From assembly GCF_031951985.1 (NCBI RefSeq), contig NZ_JAVLVU010000001.1, positions 2,294,001 to 2,358,000 of the forward strand: a stretch of DNA of 64,000 bases, read 5' to 3'. Positions within the stretch are counted from its first letter, which is position 1. Each line of letters begins with the position of its first letter. The position numbers were made by a program, and so were the translations under genes. The notes under the pieces were generated by a model, which saw only the letters and a list, made by a program, of their open reading frames with translations, did not search any database and was not told the DNA's origin. This document shows positions 34,236 through 42,312 of the stretch, one piece after another. The DNA is from Mucilaginibacter terrae. Its GTDB lineage: Bacteria > Bacteroidota > Bacteroidia > Sphingobacteriales > Sphingobacteriaceae.

Positions 34236-34985
34236 ATGCGTAAACTTTTAGGATTTATTTTCTCGGCGTTTCATTACGTAGCATTTGGATTCATACTGCT
34301 GGTGTTTCAGCCTATACAATGGATGTGCTATAACTGGGGTGGCTATAAACCGCACAAGCGCTCGGTTGATATTTTAAACGGTTTTTTAACTTCGACTTAT
34401 TACCTGCTGTTTAACCGGGTTACGTTTACCAACAAGCAAAACCTTCCGGTTGGCCGCCCTATTATTTTTATTGCCAACCACCAGAGCATGTACGATATTC
34501 CGCCATTGATCTATCATTTGCGCCGTTATCATGCCAAATTCATCTCTAAGATTGAATTGACTAAGGGCATCCTGTCTATATCATATAACCTTAAAGTAGG
34601 CGGCGGTGCAAACATTGATCGTAACGACAGGCGCCAATCCATCATGGAGTTGAGCAACCTGGGTACCCGCATGAAAGAGCGTAACTGGTCGACCGTGATA
34701 TTTCCCGAAGGAACCCGCTCTAAAGACGGGCACCTGAAGCCGTTCCAATCGGCCGGTATTGCCACTATACTCAAAAAATGTCCTAATGCATTATTAGTAC
34801 CTATTGCCATCAATAACGCCTGGAAAATGGTGCAATGGGGTATTTACCCGCTAAGTACGTTTTTACATTTAAGTTTCGAGGTACTCCCCCCCATCGAACC
34901 CAACGGCCGCCCGGCAGATGAGCTGGTGAAGGAGGTTGAGGAAACGATTAAGCTCAGAGTCAAGAACACAGAATCAAGAATATAA
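34236..34985 (+). CDS. 1-acyl-sn-glycerol-3-phosphate acyltransferase (PlsC family)
   Basis: The protein has 249 residues from the ATG at 34236. The upstream extension to 34161 runs through the intergenic repeat and is unlikely. An N-terminal hydrophobic segment (ISAFHYVAFGFILLVF-like) is followed by the acyltransferase block: FIANHQSMYDIPPL with the NHxxxxD catalytic motif, ANIDRNDRR, and TVIFPEGTRSKDGHLKPFQSAGI (PEGTRS motif). It acylates lysophosphatidic acid at the inner membrane to make phosphatidic acid. The last nine residues (RVKNTESRI) are encoded by an intergenic repeat arm, so the family domain ends before them. Confidence 0.9.
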   Translation: MRKLLGFIFSAFHYVAFGFILLVFQPIQWMCYNWGGYKPHKRSVDILNGFLTSTYYLLFNRVTFTNKQNLPVGRPIIFIANHQSMYDIPPLIYHLRRYHAKFISKIELTKGILSISYNLKVGGGANIDRNDRRQSIMELSNLGTRMKERNWSTVIFPEGTRSKDGHLKPFQSAGIATILKKCPNALLVPIAINNAWKMVQWGIYPLSTFLHLSFEVLPPIEPNGRPADELVKEVEETIKLRVKNTESRI

Positions 34986-35080
34986 ACTTTTTACAGCCGC
35001 TTCGAGGAAAGTTTTTTAGAGAATAGATGATACAAATTGCCAAGTATCTTGATTCCTGACTCTATACTCTTGATTCTCTC
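34956..35080. repeat. CTTGATTCTTG-type inverted repeat, copy 2, overlapping plsC 3' end
   Basis: The left arm (34956-34982) contains AGAGTCAAGAACACAGAATCAAG. It is mirrored by the right arm (35045-35080) with TCTTGATTCCTGACTC and TCTTGATTCTCTC. The left arm supplies the final plsC codons. The right arm ends 1 bp before the LytTR regulator stop. Confidence 0.65.
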
Positions 35081-35081
35081 C

Positions 35082-35813
35082 TTAAATGTTCTTCTCCTCC
35101 ACCATTTTAAAGAAATCGTCACGATAGGTATCGCCTATGGGGATAATTTTATCGCCCATAAAAATGCGGCTGCGTTCAATGCTGTCAATTTTGTTGAGGG
35201 CAACGATGTATGAGCGATGCACGCGAATAAAGTGCCGTTCGGGCAGGGCATCTTCTACCTTTTTCATGTTTTGCAGGGTGATGATGCGCTCTGTGGGGGT
35301 AAAAATGGAAATATAGTCTTTCAGTCCTTCGATGAACAGAATACTGTTAAGGTATACCTTTTGAATTTTATGCTCGGTTTTTACAAAAATGAAATCGTTA
35401 GAAATATCCGACTGGGGTTGCTGCACTTCTTCCTTTTCGGCAGGTTTAGCACTGGCCGGAAATAATGTAGCCTGAACTTTTTGAGCTGCCTTGTAAAACC
35501 TGTCGAACGCGATGGGTTTAAGCAGGTAGTCTATGGCATCCAGCTCGTAGCCTTCCAACGCATATTGCGGGTAAGCTGTGGTTAAAATAATTTTGGCCTT
35601 GCCGTTAGCTATACGCATAAATTGTATGCCGGTAAGCTCGGGCATCTGCACGTCCAGAAACACGAGGTCGATACTACCGTCCTGCACCAAGGTTAAGGCC
35701 TCTATAGCGCTGGTAGTAGCTTTTACCAATTGTAAAAACGGAACCTTTGCAATGTAATCTTCTACTACGTGCAGGGCCAATGGCTCATCATCAACTACCA
35801 AACATCTAATCAT
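35082..35813 (-). CDS. LytTR family response regulator
   Basis: The protein has 243 residues. The N-terminal receiver domain has acidic residues in LVVDDEPLA, the phospho-acceptor Asp in LVFLDVQMPELTG and the Lys in YLLKPIAF. The C-terminal LytTR DNA-binding domain (about 145-240) has IFVKTEHKIQKVYLNSILFIEGLKDYISIFT and RHFIRVHRSYIVALNKIDSIE. It accepts phosphate from the adjacent histidine kinase (4-bp gap) and binds pairs of 9-bp direct repeats. Such a pair is found upstream of the divergent peptide-ABC operon. Confidence 0.94.
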   Translation of the reverse strand: MIRCLVVDDEPLALHVVEDYIAKVPFLQLVKATTSAIEALTLVQDGSIDLVFLDVQMPELTGIQFMRIANGKAKIILTTAYPQYALEGYELDAIDYLLKPIAFDRFYKAAQKVQATLFPASAKPAEKEEVQQPQSDISNDFIFVKTEHKIQKVYLNSILFIEGLKDYISIFTPTERIITLQNMKKVEDALPERHFIRVHRSYIVALNKIDSIERSRIFMGDKIIPIGDTYRDDFFKMVEEKNI

Positions 35814-35816
35814 GGG

Positions 35817-36830
35817 TTATAAAACTAATGATAATTCGCAAGTATATGTGTATTCGGTATCAGTAATGTTTAAATGATACTGACCGGGGTACAATAATTT
35901 TAAACGGCGCTTTACATTAACCAACCCTATTCCGCCCACGGTATCGCGGTTATGCAGGTGCTTTTTGTTGTGCATGTAAAACTGTAAACTGCCATCATCA
36001 ACTGTAATTTTAAGCTGAATGGGCGAGCTGGGATCGTTAGCTACACCGTGTTTAAAGGCATTCTCAATAAAGGATATTAGCAGCAATGGCACAATGCGCT
36101 GTTTGGAAATAATGCCATCTACATCAAAATCAACATAGCAGTTTTCACCAAACCTGATCTTTTGTAAATCGATAAAGTTTTGCAGGTATTGCAGCTCTTT
36201 AGCCAGATCAACCTTGTTATCATTACACTCATACAGCATGTAACGCATAATTTCCGATAGCTTGAGGATGGCATCGGGCGTATTATCGGCCCGTTGATAG
36301 GCCAGCGAGTATATGCTATTGAGCGAGTTGAATAAAAAATGCGGGTTTATCTGCGATTTCAGCAAAGCGAGTTCGGCCGTAAGGCGCTGGTTTTCGAGGT
36401 CGCGCTGTATGCGTTCGTTTAAAAACCAATCAACCGTAAAATGCAGCAATAAACTTAGCAGTATAAATATGATGCTGGTAAATAAAGCACTGATGTAGTA
36501 AGACGCAAAGTTGATGGTTTTACCATTGCGGCCCGTTAATATATACTCATGGAATATCCAGCCTACCCCGTATTTTAAAAACCCTATCCCAATAACTGCC
36601 AGTAAAACATACAGTATGTATTTACCATACTGCTTTTTATCGAGGTAGTTGGGTATATATATAAGATAATTTAGGTAAAAAAGGCTGATGTTGATAGCAC
36701 CGTAACCCACAAAGGTTACAAACAGATCTATGGTTTTTAATTTGGAATTATTGTGGGCAATGAACATGAAAAAAGCGATCATGCTTATCCAAAAAAAGGA
36801 ATGCCAGAATATTTGCCAACTTTTTTTCAT
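35817..36830 (-). CDS. LytS/YehU-type sensor histidine kinase
   Basis: The protein has 337 residues from the ATG at 36830 (MKKSWQIFWHS). An extension from 36881 is possible but begins in the regulatory region. Four hydrophobic helices (about 5-150) form the sensor. The His_kinase domain follows, with LKSQINPHFLFNSLNSIYSLA (the phosphorylated His) and SEIMRYMLYEC. A degenerate HATPase domain then has PLLLISFIENAFKHGV (N box) and GGIGLVNVKRRLKLLYPG. There is no large periplasmic domain, so the signal is probably sensed in the membrane. It pairs with the LytTR regulator downstream. Confidence 0.92.
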   Translation of the reverse strand: MKKSWQIFWHSFFWISMIAFFMFIAHNNSKLKTIDLFVTFVGYGAINISLFYLNYLIYIPNYLDKKQYGKYILYVLLAVIGIGFLKYGVGWIFHEYILTGRNGKTINFASYYISALFTSIIFILLSLLLHFTVDWFLNERIQRDLENQRLTAELALLKSQINPHFLFNSLNSIYSLAYQRADNTPDAILKLSEIMRYMLYECNDNKVDLAKELQYLQNFIDLQKIRFGENCYVDFDVDGIISKQRIVPLLLISFIENAFKHGVANDPSSPIQLKITVDDGSLQFYMHNKKHLHNRDTVGGIGLVNVKRRLKLLYPGQYHLNITDTEYTYTCELSLVL

Positions 36831-36942
36831 TGCTCCTAATATAATACTTAAGTAATAATTGACCGGTATATTTATATACACCCACCTTTTTTACCGATGA
36901 ACCGCCCCTGACAATCGATGAATCTTTTCGTCGGTATAAATG

Positions 36943-36972
36943 ACAGTTCATCTATAATTAGAGGCAGTTGGT
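36943..36972 (+). promoter_or_regulatory. LytTR-type operator upstream of the peptide-ABC operon
   Basis: Two 9-bp direct repeats, ACAGTTCAT (36943-36951) and GCAGTTGGT (36964-36972), are separated by 12 bp. The first fits the LytTR half-site [TA][AC][CA]GTTN[AG][TG] exactly and the second at 8 of 9 positions. About 33 bp further on is a degenerate -7 box (TACTTTG, 37006-37012). The site lies between the divergent kinase gene and the 70-residue peptide gene, as expected for activation of the operon by the adjacent regulator. Confidence 0.6.
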
Positions 36973-37031
36973 CTAATTAAGTTTAGCACCCCGATTTTTT
37001 GAATTTACTTTGTATCATCAAATCAGTCACA

Positions 37032-37244
37032 ATGAAAAAGTTATCAAACATCAACCCATTTATATTACTGTTAGCCCCTGTATTATTTGCTTTAGTATTA
37101 GGTGTAAGTTACCAGTTTGAACACGCTAAGGCTTTAGCCGAAAGCAGTGATGTTGCCACTGTTGAACATGCTACCTCTTTGTTTTCAAAAGGTGTACACT
37201 TAGTAAAAGCAGTTTGCAGCGTATCAACAGGTAAAGTATGGTAA
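37032..37244 (+). CDS. Small secreted or membrane-anchored protein (70 residues)
   Basis: The start at 37032 (ATGAAAAAG) is preferred over the 36999 extension. The N-terminus is basic (MKKLSNINP), followed by one strongly hydrophobic helix (FILLLAPVLFALVLGVSY). A polar tail (about 36-40 residues) follows a possible AxA signal-peptidase site (HAKA). The tail is Ser/Val/Lys-rich with one Cys and ends in KAVCSVSTGKVW. The last codons overlap the start of the ABC ATPase by 7 bp, which is good evidence of a translated, coupled gene. I recognise no family. A secreted peptide handled or sensed by the neighbouring transporter and kinase is a plausible inference. Confidence 0.65.
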   Translation: MKKLSNINPFILLLAPVLFALVLGVSYQFEHAKALAESSDVATVEHATSLFSKGVHLVKAVCSVSTGKVW

Positions 37245-38137
37245 TTAAAACCAACAACCTAAACTTTTACTTTGGCAACCAGCTTGTTGTTAAATCATTA
37301 TCTCTCGAAGTACCCGAGGGAAGCGTATTTGGATTTTTAGGCCCTAACGGTGCCGGAAAAACCACCACTATAAAAATGCTGCTCAACCTGTTAAAAATAC
37401 AGGAGGGTAGCATTCATATTTTTGGCAAAGAGCTGCAAAGCAAGCGTTTGGAAATTTTAAGACAAATTGGTTCGCTTATTGAGCAACCCGCTATATATAC
37501 CCACCTAACCGGTAAAGACAATCTTATTAACCGCGCACGTTTACTGCAAGTACCTATTGATAGGGTTGAAGACATGCTGGCGCTGGTGCATCTTAAAGAT
37601 GCTGCCAACAAAAAAGCCGGAGCCTACTCGTTAGGAATGAAACAGCGCCTGGGTATTGCCCTGGCTATGCTGGCCGATCCAAAACTGCTTATTTTAGATG
37701 AACCCACCAACGGCCTCGACCCCAACGGTATCATAGAGATACGCGAACTACTGATCAAGTTGGCTAAAGAGCAGGGCAAAACCATTTTTGTAAGCAGCCA
37801 TATGCTGGCCGAAGTTGAAAAAATGGCTACGCACGTTGGTATTATTAACCACGGTGCCATGCTGTTTCAGGGTAGTATTGAGGAACTGGAAAGCCTTAGC
37901 CAACCTATGGTGCAAGTTGAAACTGATAATACTGCCGATGCTGCCAATTATTTAAAACGCAGCGGTTACGAAATTTCGCAAGTTACCGATAACTATCTAA
38001 CCTTACCTTTCACCTCAAAAGACGATACAGCCGCCATTAATGCTTCACTGCATAATAACGGCCATAAAATATACAGTATTGGCAAGGTGCAAAAAGACCT
38101 CGAAGAGTTGTTTTTAAATATTACCCAACAAGCCTAA
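37238..38137 (+). CDS. ABC transporter ATP-binding protein (BcrA/lantibiotic-immunity type)
   Basis: The protein has 299 residues. The ATPase motifs are all intact: Walker A GPNGAGKTTTIKMLL, signature YSLGMKQRLGIALAM, Walker B LLILDEPTNGLDPNG and the switch His in IFVSSHMLAEV. The C-terminal about 80 residues form the extra domain seen in CcmA/BcrA-type exporters. It energises the permease 6 bp downstream. Operons of this kind export peptides or confer resistance to bacitracin-like compounds. The substrate is unknown here. Confidence 0.93.
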   Translation: MVIKTNNLNFYFGNQLVVKSLSLEVPEGSVFGFLGPNGAGKTTTIKMLLNLLKIQEGSIHIFGKELQSKRLEILRQIGSLIEQPAIYTHLTGKDNLINRARLLQVPIDRVEDMLALVHLKDAANKKAGAYSLGMKQRLGIALAMLADPKLLILDEPTNGLDPNGIIEIRELLIKLAKEQGKTIFVSSHMLAEVEKMATHVGIINHGAMLFQGSIEELESLSQPMVQVETDNTADAANYLKRSGYEISQVTDNYLTLPFTSKDDTAAINASLHNNGHKIYSIGKVQKDLEELFLNITQQA

Positions 38138-38142
38138 GCCAT

Positions 38143-38937
38143 ATGAAAGGATTCTTACTATCACTGCAATCTGAATTTTATAAGAGCCGCAAAACCTTAG
38201 GTTTTTGGGGCTCTATACTCTTGCCGCTGTTAATTACCTTTTTTGTAGCAGTAGGTTTTTACTTTAATGCCGATAAAGTAGCCGCTTTTCCTTCTGAAAA
38301 ATTATGGGGACAATTTGCCGGTATACCATTAGCGGTAATGGGCTCATTGCTATTGCCTATGTATATTGTATTTATAGGATACTCGGTAAACGCTATCGAA
38401 CATAAATCAGATACGTGGAAAACACTGTTTACATTGCCTATTCCAAAATGGTCTATATATACTGCTAAATACTTGTATGCTGTAATTTTAGTGTTAATAA
38501 CCCTAACGTTATTCTTTGTGCTTACCATAGGCTTTGGTAATTTGTTAGGCAATATTCAACCCAAATTAAAATTTGGCGGCTACCATATGGAAAGCACGCT
38601 CTTTCAGGTATATGCAAAATTATTCTTAGCATCGCAAGGCATTATTGCACTCCAGTTTTTAATGGGCTTGCTTTGGAAAGACTTTTTAAAACCCATGGGC
38701 ATTGGCTTTGTAGGTACTATTGCCGGTATAATACTTACCGGGCCGGCTCACTGGAAATACGCATATATTCTCCCTTATGCACAACCTTTACTTTCCATCA
38801 TGGGTATAGGTAACCGAAAAATACGCCCTAACGAAACTCCCGACTTTTTAACTAACGAAGTGTGGATTAGCCTGGTCATAGCCGCGGTAGTTTACGTAGC
38901 CGGTTATTTTATTGTAGAACGCCGGAGTATTAAGTAA
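38143..38937 (+). CDS. ABC-2 type permease (lantibiotic/bacitracin exporter type)
   Basis: The protein has 264 residues with six hydrophobic helices. The start MKGFLLSLQSEFYKSRKTLGFWGSILLP is typical of this permease class. The helix containing YIVFIGYSVNAIEHKSDTWKTLFTLPIPK has the conserved cytosolic coupling region. It forms the membrane channel with the ATPase just upstream. A strong hairpin follows the gene. The whole unit (peptide, ATPase, permease) is divergent from and probably controlled by the LytTR system. Confidence 0.9.
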   Translation: MKGFLLSLQSEFYKSRKTLGFWGSILLPLLITFFVAVGFYFNADKVAAFPSEKLWGQFAGIPLAVMGSLLLPMYIVFIGYSVNAIEHKSDTWKTLFTLPIPKWSIYTAKYLYAVILVLITLTLFFVLTIGFGNLLGNIQPKLKFGGYHMESTLFQVYAKLFLASQGIIALQFLMGLLWKDFLKPMGIGFVGTIAGIILTGPAHWKYAYILPYAQPLLSIMGIGNRKIRPNETPDFLTNEVWISLVIAAVVYVAGYFIVERRSIK

Positions 38938-38962
38938 TCACTCAACCCTATCATACATTCAC

Positions 38963-39000
38963 ACAACGCAAAAGGCTCCAAATGGAGCCTTTTGCGTTGT
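38963..39000 (+). terminator. Strong hairpin ending the peptide-ABC operon
   Basis: An 18-bp perfect stem (38963-38980 with 38983-39000) has a 2-nt loop. The 3' arm contains CCTTTTGCG, so the T run lies inside the stem, a common layout for terminators here. It is 25 bp after the permease stop codon. Confidence 0.8.
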
Positions 39001-39015
39001 TATCATTATCGTGTA

Positions 39016-39118
39016 ATTGCGAGGAGCGGAAGGGAGCAATGTGCGATGGGGCGACGTGGCAATCTCCTCGCGTTTCAATTTTGCATGAAGAGATTGCTAC
39101 GCCACGCTCGCAATGACA
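39016..39118. repeat. GCGACGTGGCAATCTC-type inverted repeat
   Basis: The left arm (39016-39067) contains ATTGCGAGGAGCG and GCGACGTGGCAATCTC. The right arm (39088-39118) reads AGAGATTGCTACGCCACGC and CTCGCAATGACA. The arms pair over a short loop. I recall elements with these words as common between genes in many Bacteroidota genomes. Confidence 0.65.
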
Positions 39119-39131
39119 TATTATCTATTTC

Positions 39132-40481
39132 CTACCTCACCGGTTTCGGGTAAACCGCCAAACTTTCATGCCCATCGGCATCTACCGCCTGTACGGCAAA
39201 AAAGTAGTTATCCTTTGAGTATTCTGATGTATACTCATTACCGGTTACAAAAATCTTGCGTTCCCAGTACGGATTAATGGTTTCGCGCATGAGGATGTAA
39301 TAACCAGCCGGTTTTTTTCCTGCTTTGGGTTCTTCCCATTTGAGGGTGGTTTTATTGGTGAGGCCGCTGGTGCTTACACCTACATTTTGTGGTTGAGCAG
39401 GTGCCAAAGCCAGGTTAGCCAATACCGAAAGATTCATGCGCGCTACTTTTTGTATATAGGGGTAATCGGCAAAATCGGGTAGGTCGCCGTAGTCTATACC
39501 TTTTTCCTTGCGAATGTCCTGGTGCTGGCGGGTAAAGTCCTCATTCATTTCGGTAAAGCGTACGGCGGTGAAGCCGTTTTGCAGGAACGGTGTTTGGTCT
39601 CCTCCACGCAAAAAGCGGTCGCGGCGATAAACCATTTTCACATCTAAATGGCCTACATAACGTTCGCCTACTTCTTTCACATAACGGGCCAACAGGCGCG
39701 AAGGGCTGTCGTTTTCTCCGCCGTTGTTAATAAGCGACGTGATCATGCGAGCATCCTTAGCGGCAATGGATGGTACACCCTCGCTAAATACACGTACAGT
39801 AGTATTATTTTTTATGCCATTATCCATGCCGTAGGTATTGCCTACAATATCATTGTTAAGTACAGCATCTATATTCCATTTTTCGGCAAGGGCACGTTTG
39901 GCTACGTTGGTGGAGCCATTCAGGCCTTGTTCCTCACCTACTACCGCCATAAAAATTATTGTAGCCGGGAATGAACGTTTAGCCATCACACGTGCAATCT
40001 CCATCGAAACCGCAGTACCCGAAGCATCATCAACCGCACCCGGTGCCACCGAGGCCGAGTCCATCACGTTATTCACTCTGGAATCATAGTGCCCCGAAAC
40101 AATGTAAACACGGGTATCACTAGGGTCGGAGCCTTTTAGGGTGGCCAGCACATTTTTGAGCACAGTTGGCTTGCCAATTCGGCCTCCTGAGGGCTGGGTA
40201 AAAGTGTCAAATTCCACTTTCATGCGTCCGCCCGATGCGGCGGCATAGCGCTCATACTCGGCTTTTATCCAGTTACGGGCAGCGCCAATACCGGTTGTTT
40301 TGCTGGTGGTATCGCTCAGGGTATGGCGGGTTTTAAAGCTCACCAGTTTGCGCACAATGGCTTCAATGTTTTGAGCCGATACCTCATCGCCCATTTGCTT
40401 AATGGCGGCATCCTGTTTTACCGTGGTTTGTGCCATAGCGGGTACGGCAAATAAAAAGGGGAGTAAAAATTTGAGTTTCAT
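39132..40481 (-). CDS. M28 family zinc aminopeptidase with a C-terminal Fn3-like domain
   Basis: The protein has 449 residues with a signal peptide (LKFLLPFLFAVPAMAQ). The M28 catalytic domain has its zinc ligands and general base in order: SGHYDSR with the His, APGAVDDASGTAV with the bridging Asp, VVGEEQGLNGS with the Glu pair, and LNNDIVGN with a further Asp. A His in the RQHQDIR segment may be the last ligand. The C-terminal about 90 residues (AQPQNVGVSTSGLTNKTTLKW onwards) form an Fn3-like beta domain. It should remove N-terminal amino acids from peptides outside the cytoplasm. No partner gene is adjacent. Confidence 0.9.
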   Translation of the reverse strand: MKLKFLLPFLFAVPAMAQTTVKQDAAIKQMGDEVSAQNIEAIVRKLVSFKTRHTLSDTTSKTTGIGAARNWIKAEYERYAAASGGRMKVEFDTFTQPSGGRIGKPTVLKNVLATLKGSDPSDTRVYIVSGHYDSRVNNVMDSASVAPGAVDDASGTAVSMEIARVMAKRSFPATIIFMAVVGEEQGLNGSTNVAKRALAEKWNIDAVLNNDIVGNTYGMDNGIKNNTTVRVFSEGVPSIAAKDARMITSLINNGGENDSPSRLLARYVKEVGERYVGHLDVKMVYRRDRFLRGGDQTPFLQNGFTAVRFTEMNEDFTRQHQDIRKEKGIDYGDLPDFADYPYIQKVARMNLSVLANLALAPAQPQNVGVSTSGLTNKTTLKWEEPKAGKKPAGYYILMRETINPYWERKIFVTGNEYTSEYSKDNYFFAVQAVDADGHESLAVYPKPVR

Positions 40482-40643
40482 GGAGGAGTTGGAGTTTACT
40501 CAAGCAAGATAACGGATTAGGCAACAGATTAGCCCGCGAAACAAGATTTTTACCTTAATACATGTTCTTAAATATGCGGCTTAACATAAAGTTAATCAAT
40601 ATTTGATATTTTAGACCACCAATAAACCCAGCATCATTTACCT

Positions 40644-42098
40644 ATGATTAAGCAATTTACGCTCGCTCTTATTACGTTACTCATTTGTGTTACCGCATCG
40701 GCACAAATACGATTGCCAAAAGTTATTGCCAGCAACATGGTATTGCAGCAAAAACAACCCGTACCGGTTTGGGGCTGGGCTAAAGCCGGACGCACCGTGA
40801 AAGTAACCTTCGGCAGTCAAACCAAAACAGCTACTGCCGATACCGCAGGTTACTGGAAGGTTACCTTAAGCAGTTTAAAAGCAAACGATAAACCGCAGGA
40901 TCTACTCATATCTTCCGACACATCCAACATCAAGCTTACCAATATTTTAGTAGGTGAAGTTTGGCTATGCTCGGGCCAATCGAACATGGAATACACCATG
41001 CGCCTGATGAAAAATTATACTAAACCGGCCAAAGGTATCGACAGCGCCGAACTGGAATTGACCACCAATAACCCGCAAATACGTTTGTTTAAGGTTGAAA
41101 AGAAATTGAGCTTGCCCGATGTTATCACCACCGGCTGGAACGAATGTGGTGGCGAGGCACTGGCCCAAATGTCGGCCGCGGGGTATTATTTTGCCAAAAA
41201 CCTGCAGGCTAAACTACATGTACCAATTGGCATCATCAGTTCATCGTGGGGCGGCAGCCGTATTGAGCCGTGGACGGCACCATCGGCCTATACCGTTTTG
41301 CCTGCTTTTGCCAAAGAAGCCGCACAAACACCATTAATGATAGATGAAGTGGAACCGGGCAAAAATTATAAAAGTATGATTGAACCGCTTGCACCGTTTG
41401 CACTGCACGGTTTTTTATGGTACCAGGGCGAATCGAACTGTATGCTGAATGAACCGGGTATGCGTTACGCCGACAAAATGCAGGCCCTGGTTGATGGCTG
41501 GCGCAAGCAATGGAACCAGCCTAAAGCACCATTTTACTCGGTATTAATTGCGCCGCATTATTACACCCGCCGTAAAGACAAAGTCCCTCATACCCCACAA
41601 ACCGAGGCAGAGTTTTGGGAGCAACAAGTGCAATCAACCCAAATACCCAATACGGCATTAATTACCATAACCGATCTGGTTGATGACCTGCCCAATATCC
41701 ACCCTTCGTACAAGTGGGAGATTGGACGCCGGCTGTCATTACTGGCCTTGGCTAAAGATTATGGGGTTAAAAACCTCACTTACAGCGGACCAATGTATAA
41801 AAGCATGCAGGTTACCGACAATAAGATAGTGCTCAAATTTACTGATGCCGCAGGCCTGAAAACCAGCGATGGCAAAGCGCCCGACTTTTTCACCATAGCC
41901 GGTGCCGACGGGAACTACGTGGAAGCAAAGGCCGAAATATCGGGCAATACTATTACACTGTCCAGTCCGCAGGTTGCCAAACCAACCACTGCCCGCTTTG
42001 CATGGACAGAAATTGCGCGGCCTAACCTGGTTAACGGTGCAGGTTTGCCCGCCGTGCCTTTCCGTACCGATGGCTTAAAATGGGAGTATAAAAAGTAA
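40644..42098 (+). CDS. Sialate O-acetylesterase (SGNH family)
   Basis: The protein has 484 residues with a signal peptide (ALITLLICVTASA). The SGNH-hydrolase motifs of this family are visible: EVWLCSGQSNMEY with the nucleophile Ser, GIISSSWGGSRIEPW, FLWYQGESN, and DLVDDLPNIHPSYKWEIG with the Asp/His-containing block III. It removes O-acetyl groups from sialic acid or other polysaccharides outside the cytoplasm. In Bacteroidota such enzymes often belong to glycan-degradation loci, though none is adjacent here. The gene stands alone, with the IS3 element about 130 bp downstream. Confidence 0.9.
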   Translation: MIKQFTLALITLLICVTASAQIRLPKVIASNMVLQQKQPVPVWGWAKAGRTVKVTFGSQTKTATADTAGYWKVTLSSLKANDKPQDLLISSDTSNIKLTNILVGEVWLCSGQSNMEYTMRLMKNYTKPAKGIDSAELELTTNNPQIRLFKVEKKLSLPDVITTGWNECGGEALAQMSAAGYYFAKNLQAKLHVPIGIISSSWGGSRIEPWTAPSAYTVLPAFAKEAAQTPLMIDEVEPGKNYKSMIEPLAPFALHGFLWYQGESNCMLNEPGMRYADKMQALVDGWRKQWNQPKAPFYSVLIAPHYYTRRKDKVPHTPQTEAEFWEQQVQSTQIPNTALITITDLVDDLPNIHPSYKWEIGRRLSLLALAKDYGVKNLTYSGPMYKSMQVTDNKIVLKFTDAAGLKTSDGKAPDFFTIAGADGNYVEAKAEISGNTITLSSPQVAKPTTARFAWTEIARPNLVNGAGLPAVPFRTDGLKWEYKK

Positions 42099-42172
42099 AC
42101 TAAAACCAACGTTGCGTTTCCGTTTTTACTTCTGAAAACCGCGAAATTCCACGAAAAGTGCCGGTTTTTCCG

Positions 42173-42229
42173 AGGTGTTCAATTTAGTGTTTCATGAAAC
42201 ATGTTGAGCACTTGCAACGCCTGAAACGC
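42173..42229. repeat. GGTGTTCAATTTA-type repeat, copy 2 (left part, split by IS)
   Basis: The left part is GAGGTGTTCAATTTAGTG and following bases. The right part, after the IS element, is at 43542-43583. The same words occur in the intact copy at 5454-5516. Confidence 0.55.
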
Positions 42230-42312
42230 TGACCCGTCCTGAAAAAAGTTTACACTTTGTGTGGTTAATACTGTTATTGATTTACACTTTAAAGGTACGT
42301 ACTAAAATAAGT

